From NCBI GenBank assembly GCA_040285825.1, contig JAUPSS010000003.1:806001-870000 (forward strand): DNA of 64,000 nt, given 5' to 3'. The translations under genes were made by a program, and so were the position numbers. The DNA is from Eukaryota sp. TZLM1-RC (Eukaryota > Metamonada: BaSk clade). Below are positions 1 to 10,497 of the stretch, in pieces. Position 1 is the first letter of the stretch. Each line of letters starts with the position of its first letter. The notes beneath the pieces were generated by a model, which saw nothing but the letters and a program-made list of their open reading frames with translations, searched no databases and had not been told where the DNA came from.

Positions 1-438
1 CAACTGGGCCCTCATGTCTCTTTCTTCAGCTACCTTATCCACATACTGAATCCACCACCCCCTAACTGGATGTGGTTCAATGACAGCTTTACCTGTCTTG
101 GCAAGGTACTGAACAAAACCTGAAACAGAGGTCCATCTGGTTGCATTGAGATGGACATGGTGTTTATCACGAATTAAAAGGTTGTACACATGGTTTGCAT
201 CAACTTTTGACGTGCCAAAATGGCCCTTTAGAGTATCAAGAAAAGATTGTTCAAATTGAGTAGAGAATTCGCTCAATTGTTTATCTTGATTCTGAGAGAA
301 GAGTTCCATTTTGCGGAGGTGAGAATCTGACTGACAATGGTTTTGGAAGGCATTGGCATCTTTAAGCTGTTTTTGACAGACCTGACAATAGAATTTGAGC
401 TTCTGTAGTCCACGTAGCTGTCTTTGTTTTGGAGGCAT
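1..438 (-). CDS. KIN: KIN17 DNA/RNA-binding protein, N-terminal part (cut by window start)
   Basis: Reading the minus strand from the ATG at 436-438 gives 146 codons that run off the window. A zinc finger lies near the start (C18, C21, H34, H40, in the context FYCQVCQKQ). It is followed by the KIN17 winged-helix region, with FGTSKVDANHVYN, then HVHLNATRW, then GWWIQYVDK. This order and these motifs are those of KIN17, a conserved nuclear protein of about 390 residues linked to DNA replication, repair and RNA processing. The C-terminal KOW/SH3-like part would lie outside the window. The start is 90 bp from the start of the divergent Snu114 gene, so the two probably share a promoter region. No frame break is seen in the visible part. 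Confidence 0.9.
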   Translation of the reverse strand, partial: MPPKQRQLRGLQKLKFYCQVCQKQLKDANAFQNHCQSDSHLRKMELFSQNQDKQLSEFSTQFEQSFLDTLKGHFGTSKVDANHVYNLLIRDKHHVHLNATRWTSVSGFVQYLAKTGKAVIEPHPVRGWWIQYVDKVAEERDMRAQL

Positions 439-528
439 GAGTTAAGAGTACGTATGTGAAAGAAGGTTACCTAAGTGCAGAGATTGAACAAAAGAAATTC
501 ATTTTCAATAACAATAATCAATAAGACA
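439..528. promoter_or_regulatory. Shared divergent intergenic region (KIN17 / Snu114)
   Basis: Only 90 bp separate the two start codons. Any promoter elements and both 5' untranslated regions must lie here or inside the genes. No TATA-like box or initiator motif could be assigned with confidence. Confidence 0.3.
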
Positions 529-3156
529 ATGGAAGAAGACTTTGACTATAGCTTTGAAGATGAAGGGTTTGAAGATATGCAGCCACTTTCAGAACCTATT
601 CTTCCTCGCCAAGTGATTCAAAGCCAATACATAGTGGAATCTCCCGATGTACAATTCTCCTCAGACCACCTTACTTCTAGACTCCACTCACTATCTGATT
701 GTCGGGTTGTCTCTTTCGTTGGGCCTCTTCATTCAGGCAAAAGTACTTTAATAGACCATTTTGCCTGCTCTTCTTTCCACAGACCCTCTTCTTACAAAGG
801 CCCTCCTCTGAAAATCGGGGAGAAATGGACTGATGCTAGAAAAGATGAACATGAACGCCTTATATCAATCAAATCCCAATCAATCACGATACCAACTTCC
901 TCTTGTGTTCTTTCTCTTCTGGACACCCCTGGCCACCCACAGTTCATGGACGAAGTACAAAATAGTACCGCATTGAGTGATGGTGTGGTTCTGGTGATTG
1001 ATGCTGCAGAGGGTGTTACCCACCAAGTTAAACGGATTCTTGTTGATTGTTGTTCAAAGTCAATTCCAATGGTATTGGCTTTAAATAAAATTGATAGAAT
1101 TATGTTGGAATTAAGAATGCCCCCTAATGATTGTTATTTGAAGTTAGCTTATATCATTCATCAGGTCAATAAACTTATTTTTGAGCTATCAGATGACGGG
1201 ACGGAGAATTATTTTGACCCAAGAAAGAACAATGTTGTTTTCAGTTCTGGATATTATGAATTTTGTTTTACTTTGGCTGATTTTGACCACGTGATACGGT
1301 CAAAATCTAAAGAGAATGTGCAAGACTTATCACATCATCTTTGGGGAGACGTTTATTATGATGTTGGGTCCAATCTAATTACTCCGAACTCAGTCAACAA
1401 TCAACGAACATTTGTTTTGTTTTGCTTGGAACCTCTCTATAAGTTGGTTATTAATACCCTGTCAATTTCAGATGCTAAAGTATTAAGAAATTTTTTGAAA
1501 AAAGAATTGGGAATTAAATTATCAGCTGAAGAATCAAAGCTTGATTTTTCAGCATTAATGAAAGTTACTATAAATAAACTTTTCAAAAGGAATTTTGTTG
1601 ACGTTTTTGCTGATGTGATAAGGTCAAAAATACCGTCCTTTTTGACCTTTCAATCGAAACTGATTCAACAGTTTCCATTTTTGGACTGTCGTAATAGTGT
1701 CTTTTTCACCAAAATTTTCCCCAATCCTGATGGAGTTTCGTTTTCCCTGCTTTCTCGCGTGATCAAGGGGTCAATAATGCCAAATTTGACCTTGAATTTC
1801 CAAGAACAATCAAATATTCTTCACAGTTCTGACCTTCAATCAACACGGGTTAAATCAATCGCAATCAATCAATCAAGATTTTCATTACCAATCTCCACCG
1901 CCCCATTAGGAAGTTTAGTTAGTATTTCTTTACAATCAAATGTTTTGAACAAGAACTTGGGGTTTGGTTTTGATGAAGGACAAGGGGGTCCTATTCCACT
2001 CAAAATTTTTAAATATTTGGATGAACCTGTCATTAAGCTCCCAATTGAGCCACTCTTGTCAACCGACACCTCTCAAATGATCTCAGCTCTCCAAATTTTG
2101 CAAAAATACTATCCCTTACTTAAAGTTTCCATCACGGATAACAACGACTATTCTCTATCAGGTCCAGGAGAGCTTTACCTTGACTGTGCTTTAAAAGATC
2201 TTCGGGAATTCTTTGGCAAGATTGAGGTTAGGGTCACTGATCCAATGGTAGAGGTCAGAGAAACCATTACTGACAAGTCATCATTTGAATGTGTTTCAAA
2301 GTCTGTTAATGAAGCAAATACTGTCAGTATGGTTGCAGAAATGATTGAGAAGGAAGTTGCTGACGTCATTAGGTCAAAAGTGCACGTGATGAATGAGACT
2401 AAAGAAGAATTGTCCAATGCTGGGTGGGATGAATTGACTGTGGATAACATATGGAGTTTTGGACCAGTTTCCTCTTTTGAAAGGTCAAATACAATCATTA
2501 ATGAGACAATGGTCACGTCAACAGGTCAATATTCCCCACCACCTGATGACGTCATTCTATCAATCATTAAGGGGTTTGATTGGGCAGTCAGAGAAGGTCC
2601 ACTCACAGGAGCACCAATCACTTCTTCCTGTTTTAGGCTTTTACTTGGCAACTTTGCTCAAACACTCTATAGTCGATCCTCTGTCCAAATTATCCCTTTG
2701 ATCAAGAAAGCTTGCCATGGAGCTTTTCTTACCGCGTCTCCAAGATTGATGGAACCAGTGTTTGCTGTTGAATTCATCACTACCGAACAAGGAATTGGAA
2801 TTGTAAATAAGGTCTTGAAAAGTCGTCGAGGTCACGTGATATCCACGTCACCACAGCCTGGAACGCCGTTGACTTTGATTGAGGCCATGGTTCCTGTTTT
2901 AGATTCATTTGGCTTGGAAATTGATGTAGGGATACTCTCCAGAGGTTCTGTTTCATGTTCAACATACTTCTCGCACTTTGCAATTATGGAAGGTGATCCT
3001 CTTGACAATTCTATCGAGCTCCCACCATTGGAAAAAATGTCAGTGGCTGCCTTAGCTAGGGATGTTATGGTGAAGACACGCAGAAGGAAGGGTTTGGAGG
3101 ACGACTTGGTATTAAGTAGTTATTTTGATTTGGAAAACATTGAATCAATGGAATAA
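529..3156 (+). CDS. SNU114: U5 snRNP GTPase Snu114 / EFTUD2
   Basis: This encodes an 875-residue EF-2-like GTPase. Elements in order are an acidic N-terminus (EEDFDYSFEDEGFED), the G1 loop GPLHSGKST (about residues 65-73), G3 DTPGH (132-136), G4 NKID (186-189), and the EF-2-like domains II-V. Snu114 has this acidic extension before the GTPase fold and works with Prp8 and Brr2 to activate and take apart the spliceosome. The human protein is about 970 residues; this one is shorter mainly at the N-terminus. I chose the ATG at 529 because the open frame upstream has only GTG. Cytosolic EF-2 is less likely because of the acidic N-terminus and the unusual G1 loop. The gene implies functional splicing although introns are scarce here. 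Confidence 0.9.
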   Translation: MEEDFDYSFEDEGFEDMQPLSEPILPRQVIQSQYIVESPDVQFSSDHLTSRLHSLSDCRVVSFVGPLHSGKSTLIDHFACSSFHRPSSYKGPPLKIGEKWTDARKDEHERLISIKSQSITIPTSSCVLSLLDTPGHPQFMDEVQNSTALSDGVVLVIDAAEGVTHQVKRILVDCCSKSIPMVLALNKIDRIMLELRMPPNDCYLKLAYIIHQVNKLIFELSDDGTENYFDPRKNNVVFSSGYYEFCFTLADFDHVIRSKSKENVQDLSHHLWGDVYYDVGSNLITPNSVNNQRTFVLFCLEPLYKLVINTLSISDAKVLRNFLKKELGIKLSAEESKLDFSALMKVTINKLFKRNFVDVFADVIRSKIPSFLTFQSKLIQQFPFLDCRNSVFFTKIFPNPDGVSFSLLSRVIKGSIMPNLTLNFQEQSNILHSSDLQSTRVKSIAINQSRFSLPISTAPLGSLVSISLQSNVLNKNLGFGFDEGQGGPIPLKIFKYLDEPVIKLPIEPLLSTDTSQMISALQILQKYYPLLKVSITDNNDYSLSGPGELYLDCALKDLREFFGKIEVRVTDPMVEVRETITDKSSFECVSKSVNEANTVSMVAEMIEKEVADVIRSKVHVMNETKEELSNAGWDELTVDNIWSFGPVSSFERSNTIINETMVTSTGQYSPPPDDVILSIIKGFDWAVREGPLTGAPITSSCFRLLLGNFAQTLYSRSSVQIIPLIKKACHGAFLTASPRLMEPVFAVEFITTEQGIGIVNKVLKSRRGHVISTSPQPGTPLTLIEAMVPVLDSFGLEIDVGILSRGSVSCSTYFSHFAIMEGDPLDNSIELPPLEKMSVAALARDVMVKTRRRKGLEDDLVLSSYFDLENIESME

Positions 3157-3765
3157 ATATCGAGTCAGAGTTGAATTTCGCGGTTTGATCTCTTTCATTA
3201 TTCATTCACTTTTTTATGTGTTTATAATTAATAAATTTTTTAAAGCAAAATTTCTACATTGTTTCACATTGACTAATGCTTAAACCAATTTATTTCAAGA
3301 TTGAAGATTACATACGCACAATCTTTTCACACCTTTTGATGATTTTTCGAGAGTAAGGTCAAATTAAACACCCTCTGCACACTGCCACCATAACATCATA
3401 ACAACAACATTGTAATCATCCACTATGATACATCTGAATATATTATTCTAGTTTTAGGAAATTTACACAAGACAAATTTAAATACTGGCAATAATATTTC
3501 CAGTGAATCACAAAGAAATATAATTACATATTTGTTGTTACAAGGTAGAACTAATCATCCTTCTCCCGTTCAAAATCTTCCTTTCAATATTCCATCATAA
3601 TTGATTTGTTCATCTTTTGATGGATCCCTGACTTAGTTATCAGAATTTCTAATTATTTGTATATGTAGAATACAAGATCAACTTGGCACAACATTTCAAA
3701 GTTGATGAGCAAAAAACAAATACATCACTTGACTGATTAATTTATTGCAATTTCTACAACTAATT
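3157..3765. other. Intergenic, no gene seen
   Basis: AT-rich sequence between the converging 3' ends of Snu114 and the ARM-like gene. It presumably holds both 3' untranslated regions. No credible ORF, RNA gene or repeat was seen. Confidence 0.5.
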
Positions 3766-4683
3766 TCAAATAAAACTAATGTGACGATTCGATTGGGCTT
3801 CCAAGAATTCACAACAGAGAGGACGAAACTCAACCAATGTACAGGATAGTTTACGAACATTTTCTAATAAACCACTATCACATTGCACGATTTCCTGATG
3901 TGCAATCAATGCTAAAAACTTTAACACCTCAAGTCCTACAACTTTCAATGATTCCTCTGCTTCCTCACCCTCTGAGATCAAGCAATCAAGGACATGACTA
4001 ACCACGCATTCAATTATTTCTTCGACTACTTCTGATGGAGGAGGAGGGTGAACCTTGCATATGTTAGGGTAAAGAGAAATGAAGGGCACAATGTCGTCCC
4101 ATTGCTCACACTCAATATAATCTGAGAAAACTGATGTAGAAATGTAAGATATTCCATGTTCAATGGCTACATCCCTGTATTGAACGTCTTTGTTGACAAG
4201 ATTACTGATTAATGTCAGGATATCTCGCTTGTTGGAAAGCGCAATCGTGGCATCAGCTTCATTCAGTACAATTTGAATTAAAGTTTGAACCAATTGTTGT
4301 GAAATATGTTCCAAATTAGAGAAACTACATAATAAAATAGAAAGAATGCCTAGACAATTCTCAACTAATTCATCCATTTCGTCATCAACATCAAGGTCTT
4401 CTGTATTAGCTTTGATAATGGATAGAATGGTTTCTAAAAATGATGTTAGAGAAATTTTTGATTGAATTTTTGATTGAGTCTCTTGTGTAGCAGATTTGAG
4501 GAGCATGAGGAGTGATCTTGCACCATATAATTTAGTTTTGGTAGAAGGGTTGTCAAACATATCAATAAACAGAGGGATGTCATTACAAGATAAATGATCG
4601 ACAACGATATCCTCCACCATGAGTGAAGATGGATCAAAGACACATTGACTTGGAGAATTCGAATCAGCACCTGGTCCTTCCAT
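3766..4683 (-). CDS. ARM/HEAT-repeat protein, importin-alpha-like
   Basis: A 305-residue, mostly helical protein starting with ATG at 4681-4683. It has repeated leucine-rich helical blocks (for example FIDMFDNPSTKTKLYGARSL, LENCLGILSILLCSFSN, VVGLEVLKFLALIAHQ) typical of armadillo or HEAT solenoids. The block spacing recalls importin-alpha, but the protein is shorter than a full importin-alpha (about 500 residues). No N-terminal importin-beta-binding basic region is visible. The short N-terminus before the first helix is acidic/polar. I cannot assign a cargo or partner. It could be any small ARM protein. Confidence 0.55.
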   Translation of the reverse strand: MEGPGADSNSPSQCVFDPSSLMVEDIVVDHLSCNDIPLFIDMFDNPSTKTKLYGARSLLMLLKSATQETQSKIQSKISLTSFLETILSIIKANTEDLDVDDEMDELVENCLGILSILLCSFSNLEHISQQLVQTLIQIVLNEADATIALSNKRDILTLISNLVNKDVQYRDVAIEHGISYISTSVFSDYIECEQWDDIVPFISLYPNICKVHPPPPSEVVEEIIECVVSHVLDCLISEGEEAEESLKVVGLEVLKFLALIAHQEIVQCDSGLLENVRKLSCTLVEFRPLCCEFLEAQSNRHISFI

Positions 4684-5248
4684 TGTTTGATGTGATGAAA
4701 AGGCGAGGAAAGAGTATACTCTGATTGTATCAGAGAGTGGTTTTGTATTTAAAGGAAGAAGATCTTCCTTCCTTAGTTTCTTCCTTAGTGATCTTCTATT
4801 GCCAAATCAGCATAAGCACTGTGGAGGATGTACTGCTATGAGAACACACAACATGTCATTTTCATGTAGAATATATAGAATATGAATATAGAATTTAAAA
4901 GTTTTTTTCAACAAAAACGCCAAAAACCAAGATACAAAATTCTAGAACACTATTTATTGAATCTTGAACTATCAAAAACGATACTTAGAACTTCAAAATG
5001 AATCAGTTGAGAACAATGGAAAAACTACGTAAACTAATTCGACAACAGGATTAAGAAAAGCGAATAATCTACGAAATTGAAAAGGTAAGGAAAAAAATGA
5101 TCAAGAGTGAAATATCAAACGTTTTCCAATCCAAGGCTTGATTGAATCAACTACATGATGTCCGAGACCTTGGTATAAATCTTGGATGATATTTAAACAC
5201 CACCTCAATTTGGTTATGTCCCCTCGAGTAAACTTAAAACAAATGACT
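4684..5248. other. Intergenic, no gene seen
   Basis: About 560 bp of AT-rich sequence upstream of the ARM-like gene and downstream of the kinase. It has a short direct repeat of a CCTTAGT-containing motif near 4770-4790, but no coding or RNA feature that I can support. Confidence 0.45.
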
Positions 5249-6343
5249 TTACTTTCTTCGCCTCTTTTTATCAGATGATAGTAAAGCAGAAACTGCATCC
5301 TTCCAAGATCTTTTCTTCCCCACTGGAGTGTTTAATTCTTCAGCAAGACTACTTCTTAGATGAGTAAATGAACTATCAAATTGAGGCATATCCTCTGGTG
5401 CTTTGGGACACGGTTCTTCCATAAAGAACCGATGAGTAAGCAGCTCTTCTGTGGTGGGACGTAGACTAGGTTCATACTGGAGCATTTTCAACAGTAGATC
5501 CCTTGCTGAGGAAGACAGCTTTTTTTGTTTCATTCGTTGCAATATTTTGGGTCCTTTGAAGTTGTAAGGAACCTTGAGTTTGACTTCAGAGCTGAGCAAT
5601 AATCTATGAATCTCTTCGCACTCAGGTGCAGGGAAACCAAGGTTATCTGTGAAATAAGCAGCTAGTTCCGTCTCGGTTCGTGCAGGAAAAACAGGTCTTC
5701 CAAGAAGCAGTTCACCCAATACTGCACCAATAGAAAATACATCACTCGCTGTGCCATACTGTCCACCAAGAAGGATCTCAGGAGCTCTATACCATAACGT
5801 CACTACGTTAGGCGTAAGTGGAAGACATGGTATCGAGACCTGCCGGGAAAGTCCCATATCACACAATTTCATAACTCCATTTTGTGAATACAACAAGTTT
5901 GAAAGTTTTATATCTCGATGTATTATATTGGACTTGTGTAGGCAATCCACTGCTTTAATTAAATCCCGAACTAGGGACTTAATTTCAGATAACTGAAAAG
6001 GATTGTGTTTAAATTTGTCAATAATAGCAGCTAAATCGTGGTCAATAAACTCCATAATAAGGTAGAATTCGCACAAATGATGTCCTAAAGCAATTCCATG
6101 GACACTTATGATATTTGGATGGTTAAGAGATAAAAGGTACTTAATTTCTCTAAGGGCGGTTATTGGGAGACCGTCTCGTAGAACACGTTTTTCATCGACT
6201 CGAACTTTTTTGAGCGCAACCAGTTGGTTAGAGCATGTATCACGCGCGAGGAGCACAATGCCATAAGTTCCTTCACCGACAGTCTTGATGATTTCAAAGT
6301 CATCAAGAGAACGTAGAGATGGAGGAAGAGTAACCAGTGACAT
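5249..6343 (-). CDS. Cyclin-dependent kinase, CDK10/CDK11 type
   Basis: A 364-residue Ser/Thr kinase. Visible motifs are the glycine loop GEGTYG (23-28), VALKK with catalytic Lys45, the cyclin-binding helix PITALRE (60-66), HRDIKLSN (142-149), DMG at 162-164 where DFG is usual, and the T-loop LTPNVVTLWYRAPE with the activating Thr177. The region HDLAAIIDKF...FQLSEIKSL and the tail EEPCPKAPEDMPQF fit the CDK10/CDK11 branch better than CDK9, although the helix reads PITALRE as in CDK9. The C-terminus is basic (KKRSWKD...KKRRRK) and may be a nuclear localisation signal. Enzymes of this group phosphorylate transcription and splicing factors. The gene looks intact, with its start at the ATG at 6341-6343. 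Confidence 0.85.
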   Translation of the reverse strand: MSLVTLPPSLRSLDDFEIIKTVGEGTYGIVLLARDTCSNQLVALKKVRVDEKRVLRDGLPITALREIKYLLSLNHPNIISVHGIALGHHLCEFYLIMEFIDHDLAAIIDKFKHNPFQLSEIKSLVRDLIKAVDCLHKSNIIHRDIKLSNLLYSQNGVMKLCDMGLSRQVSIPCLPLTPNVVTLWYRAPEILLGGQYGTASDVFSIGAVLGELLLGRPVFPARTETELAAYFTDNLGFPAPECEEIHRLLLSSEVKLKVPYNFKGPKILQRMKQKKLSSSARDLLLKMLQYEPSLRPTTEELLTHRFFMEEPCPKAPEDMPQFDSSFTHLRSSLAEELNTPVGKKRSWKDAVSALLSSDKKRRRK

Positions 6344-6445
6344 GAGCTAAGTACTCACGCTGATGTCAAATAGTACTAAAAGGTTATATGGTTTGTGGGA
6401 AATTTCCATTACACGATCAATTTTCGTGTAGAATAATTACAAAAT

Positions 6446-6840
6446 CTATCTACTACACAGATACTGAGGCCTTTCATTACCACTCATTCTGGCTTCAGCA
6501 ATTGCAAACATATTCAGACAAGCCAGCTTTTTTGTATTGAAAAGCTTTGTTGAGCTTTTGTTACTGAGTTTGCAACTCTCACTATTACAATCTAATAAAC
6601 CATGGCATGTAGTAGCAGGAGTCTTTTCTCTTCTATAGCGTCTGGGATTTGTTACTCTCAAAAACATATCAACCTTCTCAAAACAAACAGGACATTTTGC
6701 TGAAGTGAAAGCTTCATTAATCATCAATACTTAAAATCCATTTTTTCAGAAATTGAATCCATCCAATTTCTCGAGTAGATCTTTGATGTTTCAAATTCTT
6801 TTTTTTACTTATTTTATTCAAAAGAAATTGTTAAAAACTA
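6446..6840 (-). pseudogene. Fanzor/TnpB-like nuclease, C-terminal relic (family 1)
   Basis: The minus strand encodes a zinc-ribbon end of a Fanzor-like protein: NEAFTSAKCPVC (the E...TS..C..C module carrying the rearranged RuvC-II Glu), then CHGLLDC....C, then LFNTKKLACLNM and RPQYLCSR. In the family the RuvC-III motif is WNRDxxA.LNM; here the catalytic Asp position reads Lys. Frame breaks lie upstream (6728-6800), where residues like LLEKLDG can still be matched to the copy at 59.6 kb. Only about 130 codons remain, so this is a dead 3' fragment. The N-terminal half is replaced by LINE sequence at 6838. The family assignment is from motif order, not from a search. Confidence 0.6.
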
Positions 6841-7615
6841 AAAAGCAATTTCCTCAAACTCCACATCTACCATTGAAAATTTGCCTACAACATTTTCTTT
6901 GTAAAATTTTCCTAGTGATAACAACGAGCTAGAAACTAGGCTATGCATTTCTTTAAAAATAGAAAATACAATTCTATTTTGCCAAAAGGTTCGGTCAAAT
7001 GTTCTTCCAGTTCTGTTTTTGACAATCGATGAAAAATCGTCTATAAAATATAACGCAGTTTTACCCAAGGTTCCAAATAAAGAAAAAGCAAAAGGACAAA
7101 GAAGGTATTGATTATGTGAGTTGGAATTCAGATTAATGATTCTTTCAGCATATTTGGTAAATTTCGCTTCTTCAGCTGTACGTCAACTTGAATTATAAGA
7201 TGATGTCAATTTTTCATTTGAGCTGTTTGATTTATTAGTAGACCTGAAATCAATAATGATCATTGATCCATCATGACCGGGAATTAACACATCACCGCGG
7301 CTATCACCAAAAGAATTTCTGTCAGCTTCATCAGCCAAATTTGAAAGCAAATGTTCTGAAAAGAATTCGATCTTGTAAGACTTAAACATACAATAGAGCT
7401 GATCACGACCTGCATCATGCACTTTTGATCTAAAAGTAATAAAACGATTACAATTGAATAAATGGGTTAAAGTGACAGTCTTTCCACGATTACAAATTAA
7501 ACCATGGGGAAGATTATAAGGTCAAATAAAAGATCGAAGACGCATAGATAATAAAAAGCAAGGGTCATCTAGAAACAAACCATAAATTTTTAGTACTTGA
7601 TTAATTAAACAAGAC
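6838..7615 (-). mobile_element. LINE with restriction-like endonuclease, family B, 3' part
   Basis: Minus-strand pieces match the C-terminal half of a non-LTR retrotransposon. They are a degraded CxC...H...C knuckle (LICN...FNCNRFITFRSKVHDA), an endonuclease core containing SRGDVLIP and IDF, then the tail PFAFSLFGTLGKTALYF...FWQNRIVFSIF. Several stops and frameshifts break it. It is interrupted by LINE-A copy 1 at 7616-9225 and resumes at 9226. The end at 7605-7615 is the target-site duplication of that insertion. Confidence 0.75.
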
Positions 7616-9225
7616 TCAATTTACTTAAATGTGTTTTGTTATCGAATTCTCCAGTTTCCACAATAGTTGATGGTATTGAAATTCAAGCCAAATTATATTC
7701 AATTGATGCTATTCGTCGGTTGGGTTCGTTTTTAGGAAATAATGATGAAATTACCAAAAAATTGTTTGAAAAGTTGAACTCAATTTCTGACAAAATTGTC
7801 CGAATGATGAATTTAGATATAAAAAACACATCAAATTTACCATTATAAGACTGTGTTTTAGTTCCAATTTTAATCATATATTTCGATCTACAAATCCTCT
7901 CGTCACTAGACCTTTGGCTCAGAAGTTTAATGAGTTACGTGCAAAAGTTCTGTCTCAATTACTGGGATGTAAAATGTTTCAAATTCCAAATCATGCTTAC
8001 CTTAGTCCACATTATGGCGGTTCAGGTTGGACGAAGGCTTCTATTCTTACTTCGTGTGTTTTTATTGGTGGATGCAGAAATGCAATTTTTAAGTTTTCTG
8101 AAAGATTTGCTGATTGGGAAGATTTATTAATGACAACGCAAAGTTCCACTGTTTTTGCATTAAATGAAAAAATTTCAAAAATTGATGTAGAAAAATGGGG
8201 TCGATGTTTTCCAAAATCATTCAATGGCAATATTCCAGAAAAAAATGTTTTAAATTTGAAGTACACTCTTCGAACATTACAGAAAAGATTGACTGGAATG
8301 TATGAAAATGATCTTTATAGTAATATATTCAGCTCGGCTGTTTTAAATCAAGATCTTCACTCATTGTTATCGGAAAAGGGTGTTTGTGAAAACAAGTCGT
8401 CAGATTCTTCACTTTTTGTAACCATTGTACCACGAAGATTTGGATTGTGTGCCACTAATGAAGCATTTGTAACAAAAATGAGATTATATTTGAACATCCC
8501 CATTAATCAATTATTATCAAAAGAAAAATGTATTTGTTCGAATTCAGCTCAACTCACTTTGCGCCATGCTCTGAATTGCTCTAAATTGATAACTTATCGT
8601 TCTTCATTACATGATGCTGTTAGAGACACTGTTTTCAATATGGCACAAACTGCAAGGATATCGTGTATCAAAGAGCCCCTGCTGAAGGAAACACTTTCTC
8701 TGAATAATTTTGGTTCTGATGATAGAGGTGATGTATACTGTGATTGGATTGATAATTCTGAAGCTATTGTTGACTTTGTCTCATGTAATGTTGCAAATGA
8801 TACTTTGGTTCACAGAAGAAAACTTAATCCTGTGGCTGCTCTCGATTTTAAAGCAAATGAGAAACATAGAAAATATGATAAAGATATTGAAGAGGCTAAT
8901 GTCGATAGAAATACACAGCTGGTTTTTATTGCTTTCCCATTTTCGATAAACGGAAGACTATCAGTAGAAGCAGAAACTTTTTTGAATGACTTCCAAAAAA
9001 TGGTTCAAGAAAAAACAATGAAAAGATTTGATATTTTTTATGGCGTTCACGGATTCAATTTGCCATTATTAATAGATTAGCTCGGTTTTTCAATCGAATT
9101 AGAGAAACTTTAGCTAGACAGCAAGCAGATCAAGATTTTGTAGAGGAAATCTTGGTTCAATGATAGTCGTCCCATTAGTTATGAGGTAATTTAATTAAGT
9201 GTGGAAATTCAATAAATACATTATG
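7616..9225 (+). mobile_element. LINE-A copy 1 (RLE-type non-LTR retrotransposon, 5'-truncated)
   Basis: This copy encodes the end of the reverse transcriptase (LNLLKCVLLSNS family sequence), then a 389-codon open stretch (7914-9080). That stretch holds CICSNSAQLTLRHALNC (CxC...H...C knuckle), DDRGDVYCDWIDNSEAIVDF and DFKANEKHRKYDK (PD-(D/E)XK restriction-like endonuclease), and the C-terminal conserved tail. A one-base loss in an A-run near 7825 and another frame break near 9035 disrupt the reading frame. The 11-bp repeat TTAAACAAGAC flanks it exactly (7605-7615 and 9226-9236) and is the target-site duplication. The 3' end lies just after the LVQ stop at 9161 and a short A/T-rich tail. It sits antisense inside a family B LINE. 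Confidence 0.85.
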
Positions 9226-9340
9226 TTAAACAAGACGCAGAACTATCGCAAACATCCAGTAAAAAATTTGCAAAAGCGGAATCTTTTTGTTTGGCCATGC
9301 CAAGACGTACTTCATTATCCAAGCCTTCAAATATTACTGT
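9226..9340 (-). mobile_element. LINE family B, continuation after LINE-A insertion
   Basis: Translating the minus strand gives FEGLDNEVRLGMAKQKDSAFANFLLDV. This is the linker between reverse transcriptase and knuckle seen in the other LINE families here (RLGLAK...AFRNFLKD at about 36.8 kb). It directly continues family B sequence left of 7605, which confirms that copy 1 is a nested insertion. The match ends near 9340, where composition changes abruptly. Confidence 0.65.
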
Positions 9341-9815
9341 AAGTACACCGGTACATTTGTCAAAAGACAGCGGTGTGCTTCCGCAATGCGTCGGGCTGTC
9401 CCAGAAAAAAATGAGGACTAGCACCACGGGCGAACCTCTCGGCTTCCAGTACGGCGGCTTGATGAACAGAGTGGTGGAAAGGGCCAACTTGGGCATGATG
9501 ACAGAATAAAAAGAGTGTCGTAAACAACAGCCTCCCTAACGAAGGGCTGTCGGTTGTGGTGCACCGAGAACATCACAGAGTCACAACACAGTTCCAGGAA
9601 CTGCTGCTGTGTGAGCCAACTGCTCAGGTCTCGGCGCTGTACAACAAAAAGTTGAGCCAGCCTAGTAGCAAGTACTGCAATACGTTGCTTGTTCGTAAGC
9701 TGACTCTCCAATTCCGACTGGACCACATGAGAGAAGAAGGTATTAACTGATGCTGCCACTGTTATAGTCATCAGTGCACTGGGCGTGACAATTGAGATTC
9801 AAGATTAGTTTCCGT
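9340..9815. other. GC-richer island of unknown origin
   Basis: About 470 bp with clearly higher GC than its surroundings, placed between two LINE fragments. Open frames exist on both strands (for example minus 9418-9771, 117 codons). None shows a known motif and both strands are open, as often happens in GC-richer DNA. I see no terminal repeats. It may be an inserted foreign or unrecognised element. Confidence 0.4.
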
Positions 9816-10215
9816 TGTGACAGTCAACACTCTAACAGAATCATGTAATGAAGAACGATAAGTTATCAATTAAGAACAAGTCAGAACATGACATAAGGTG
9901 AGCTGTGGTGAATTCGAACAAATACATTTTTCTTTTAATAATAATTGATTAATGGGAATATTCAAACATAATCTCATTTTGTTACAAACGCTTCATTGAT
10001 AACACACAATCCAAATCTTCGTGTCACAATGGTTACAAACATTGATGAATTTGATGACTGATTTTCACAAACACCCTTTTCCAATAACAATGAGTGAAGA
10101 TCTTGATTTAAAACAGCCGAGCTGCATTCATTATTATAAAGATCATTTTCATACATTCCAGTCAATCGTTTTTGTAATGTTCGAAGAGTGTTTTTAAAAT
10201 TTAAAAGATTCTTTT
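9815..10215 (-). mobile_element. LINE-A copy 2, internal fragment
   Basis: The minus strand matches the stretch of LINE-A around the knuckle: NIPEKNLLNFKNTLRTLQKRLTGMYEN and LNQDLHSLLLEKGVCENQS. It runs from the endonuclease side (left) to the linker (right) and is truncated at both ends and frame-broken. No target-site duplication could be identified. Confidence 0.75.
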
Positions 10216-10497
10216 CTGGAATATTACGATAGGGGTTGAGTATATAAAGAATTGGAATTATTACTAACCTTTGAAAATAGAGGAATGTTGTACATGTTGA
10301 AATTTCTATAGCCACAAAACTAAAAAACGAAAGAATGACATGATGATAGTTTGATCAGCCAAAAATTTAATCTTTTACTCTTGTAGACAATTCTATTTGT
10401 TTTAGTTTTCATTCAAAATCCACTATATTGGAAAACATAGAGCTGAATAAGTGCATAAAACAATCAATAGAATACAATCTTTACAATACCTCAGAAA

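Noticed and set aside
1869-2983. Minus-strand ORFs across Snu114
   Set aside because: They are shadows of a strongly conserved plus-strand gene and contain no motifs of their own.
5249-6343. CDK9, because of the PITALRE helix
   Set aside because: The insert pattern, HDL...KF segment, TPNVVTLWYRAPE context and C-terminal PCPKAPEDMPQF fit CDK10/11 better.
9418-9771. A 117-codon minus-strand gene in the GC-rich island
   Set aside because: Both strands are open there, the sequence lacks motifs, and the GC bias alone can explain it.
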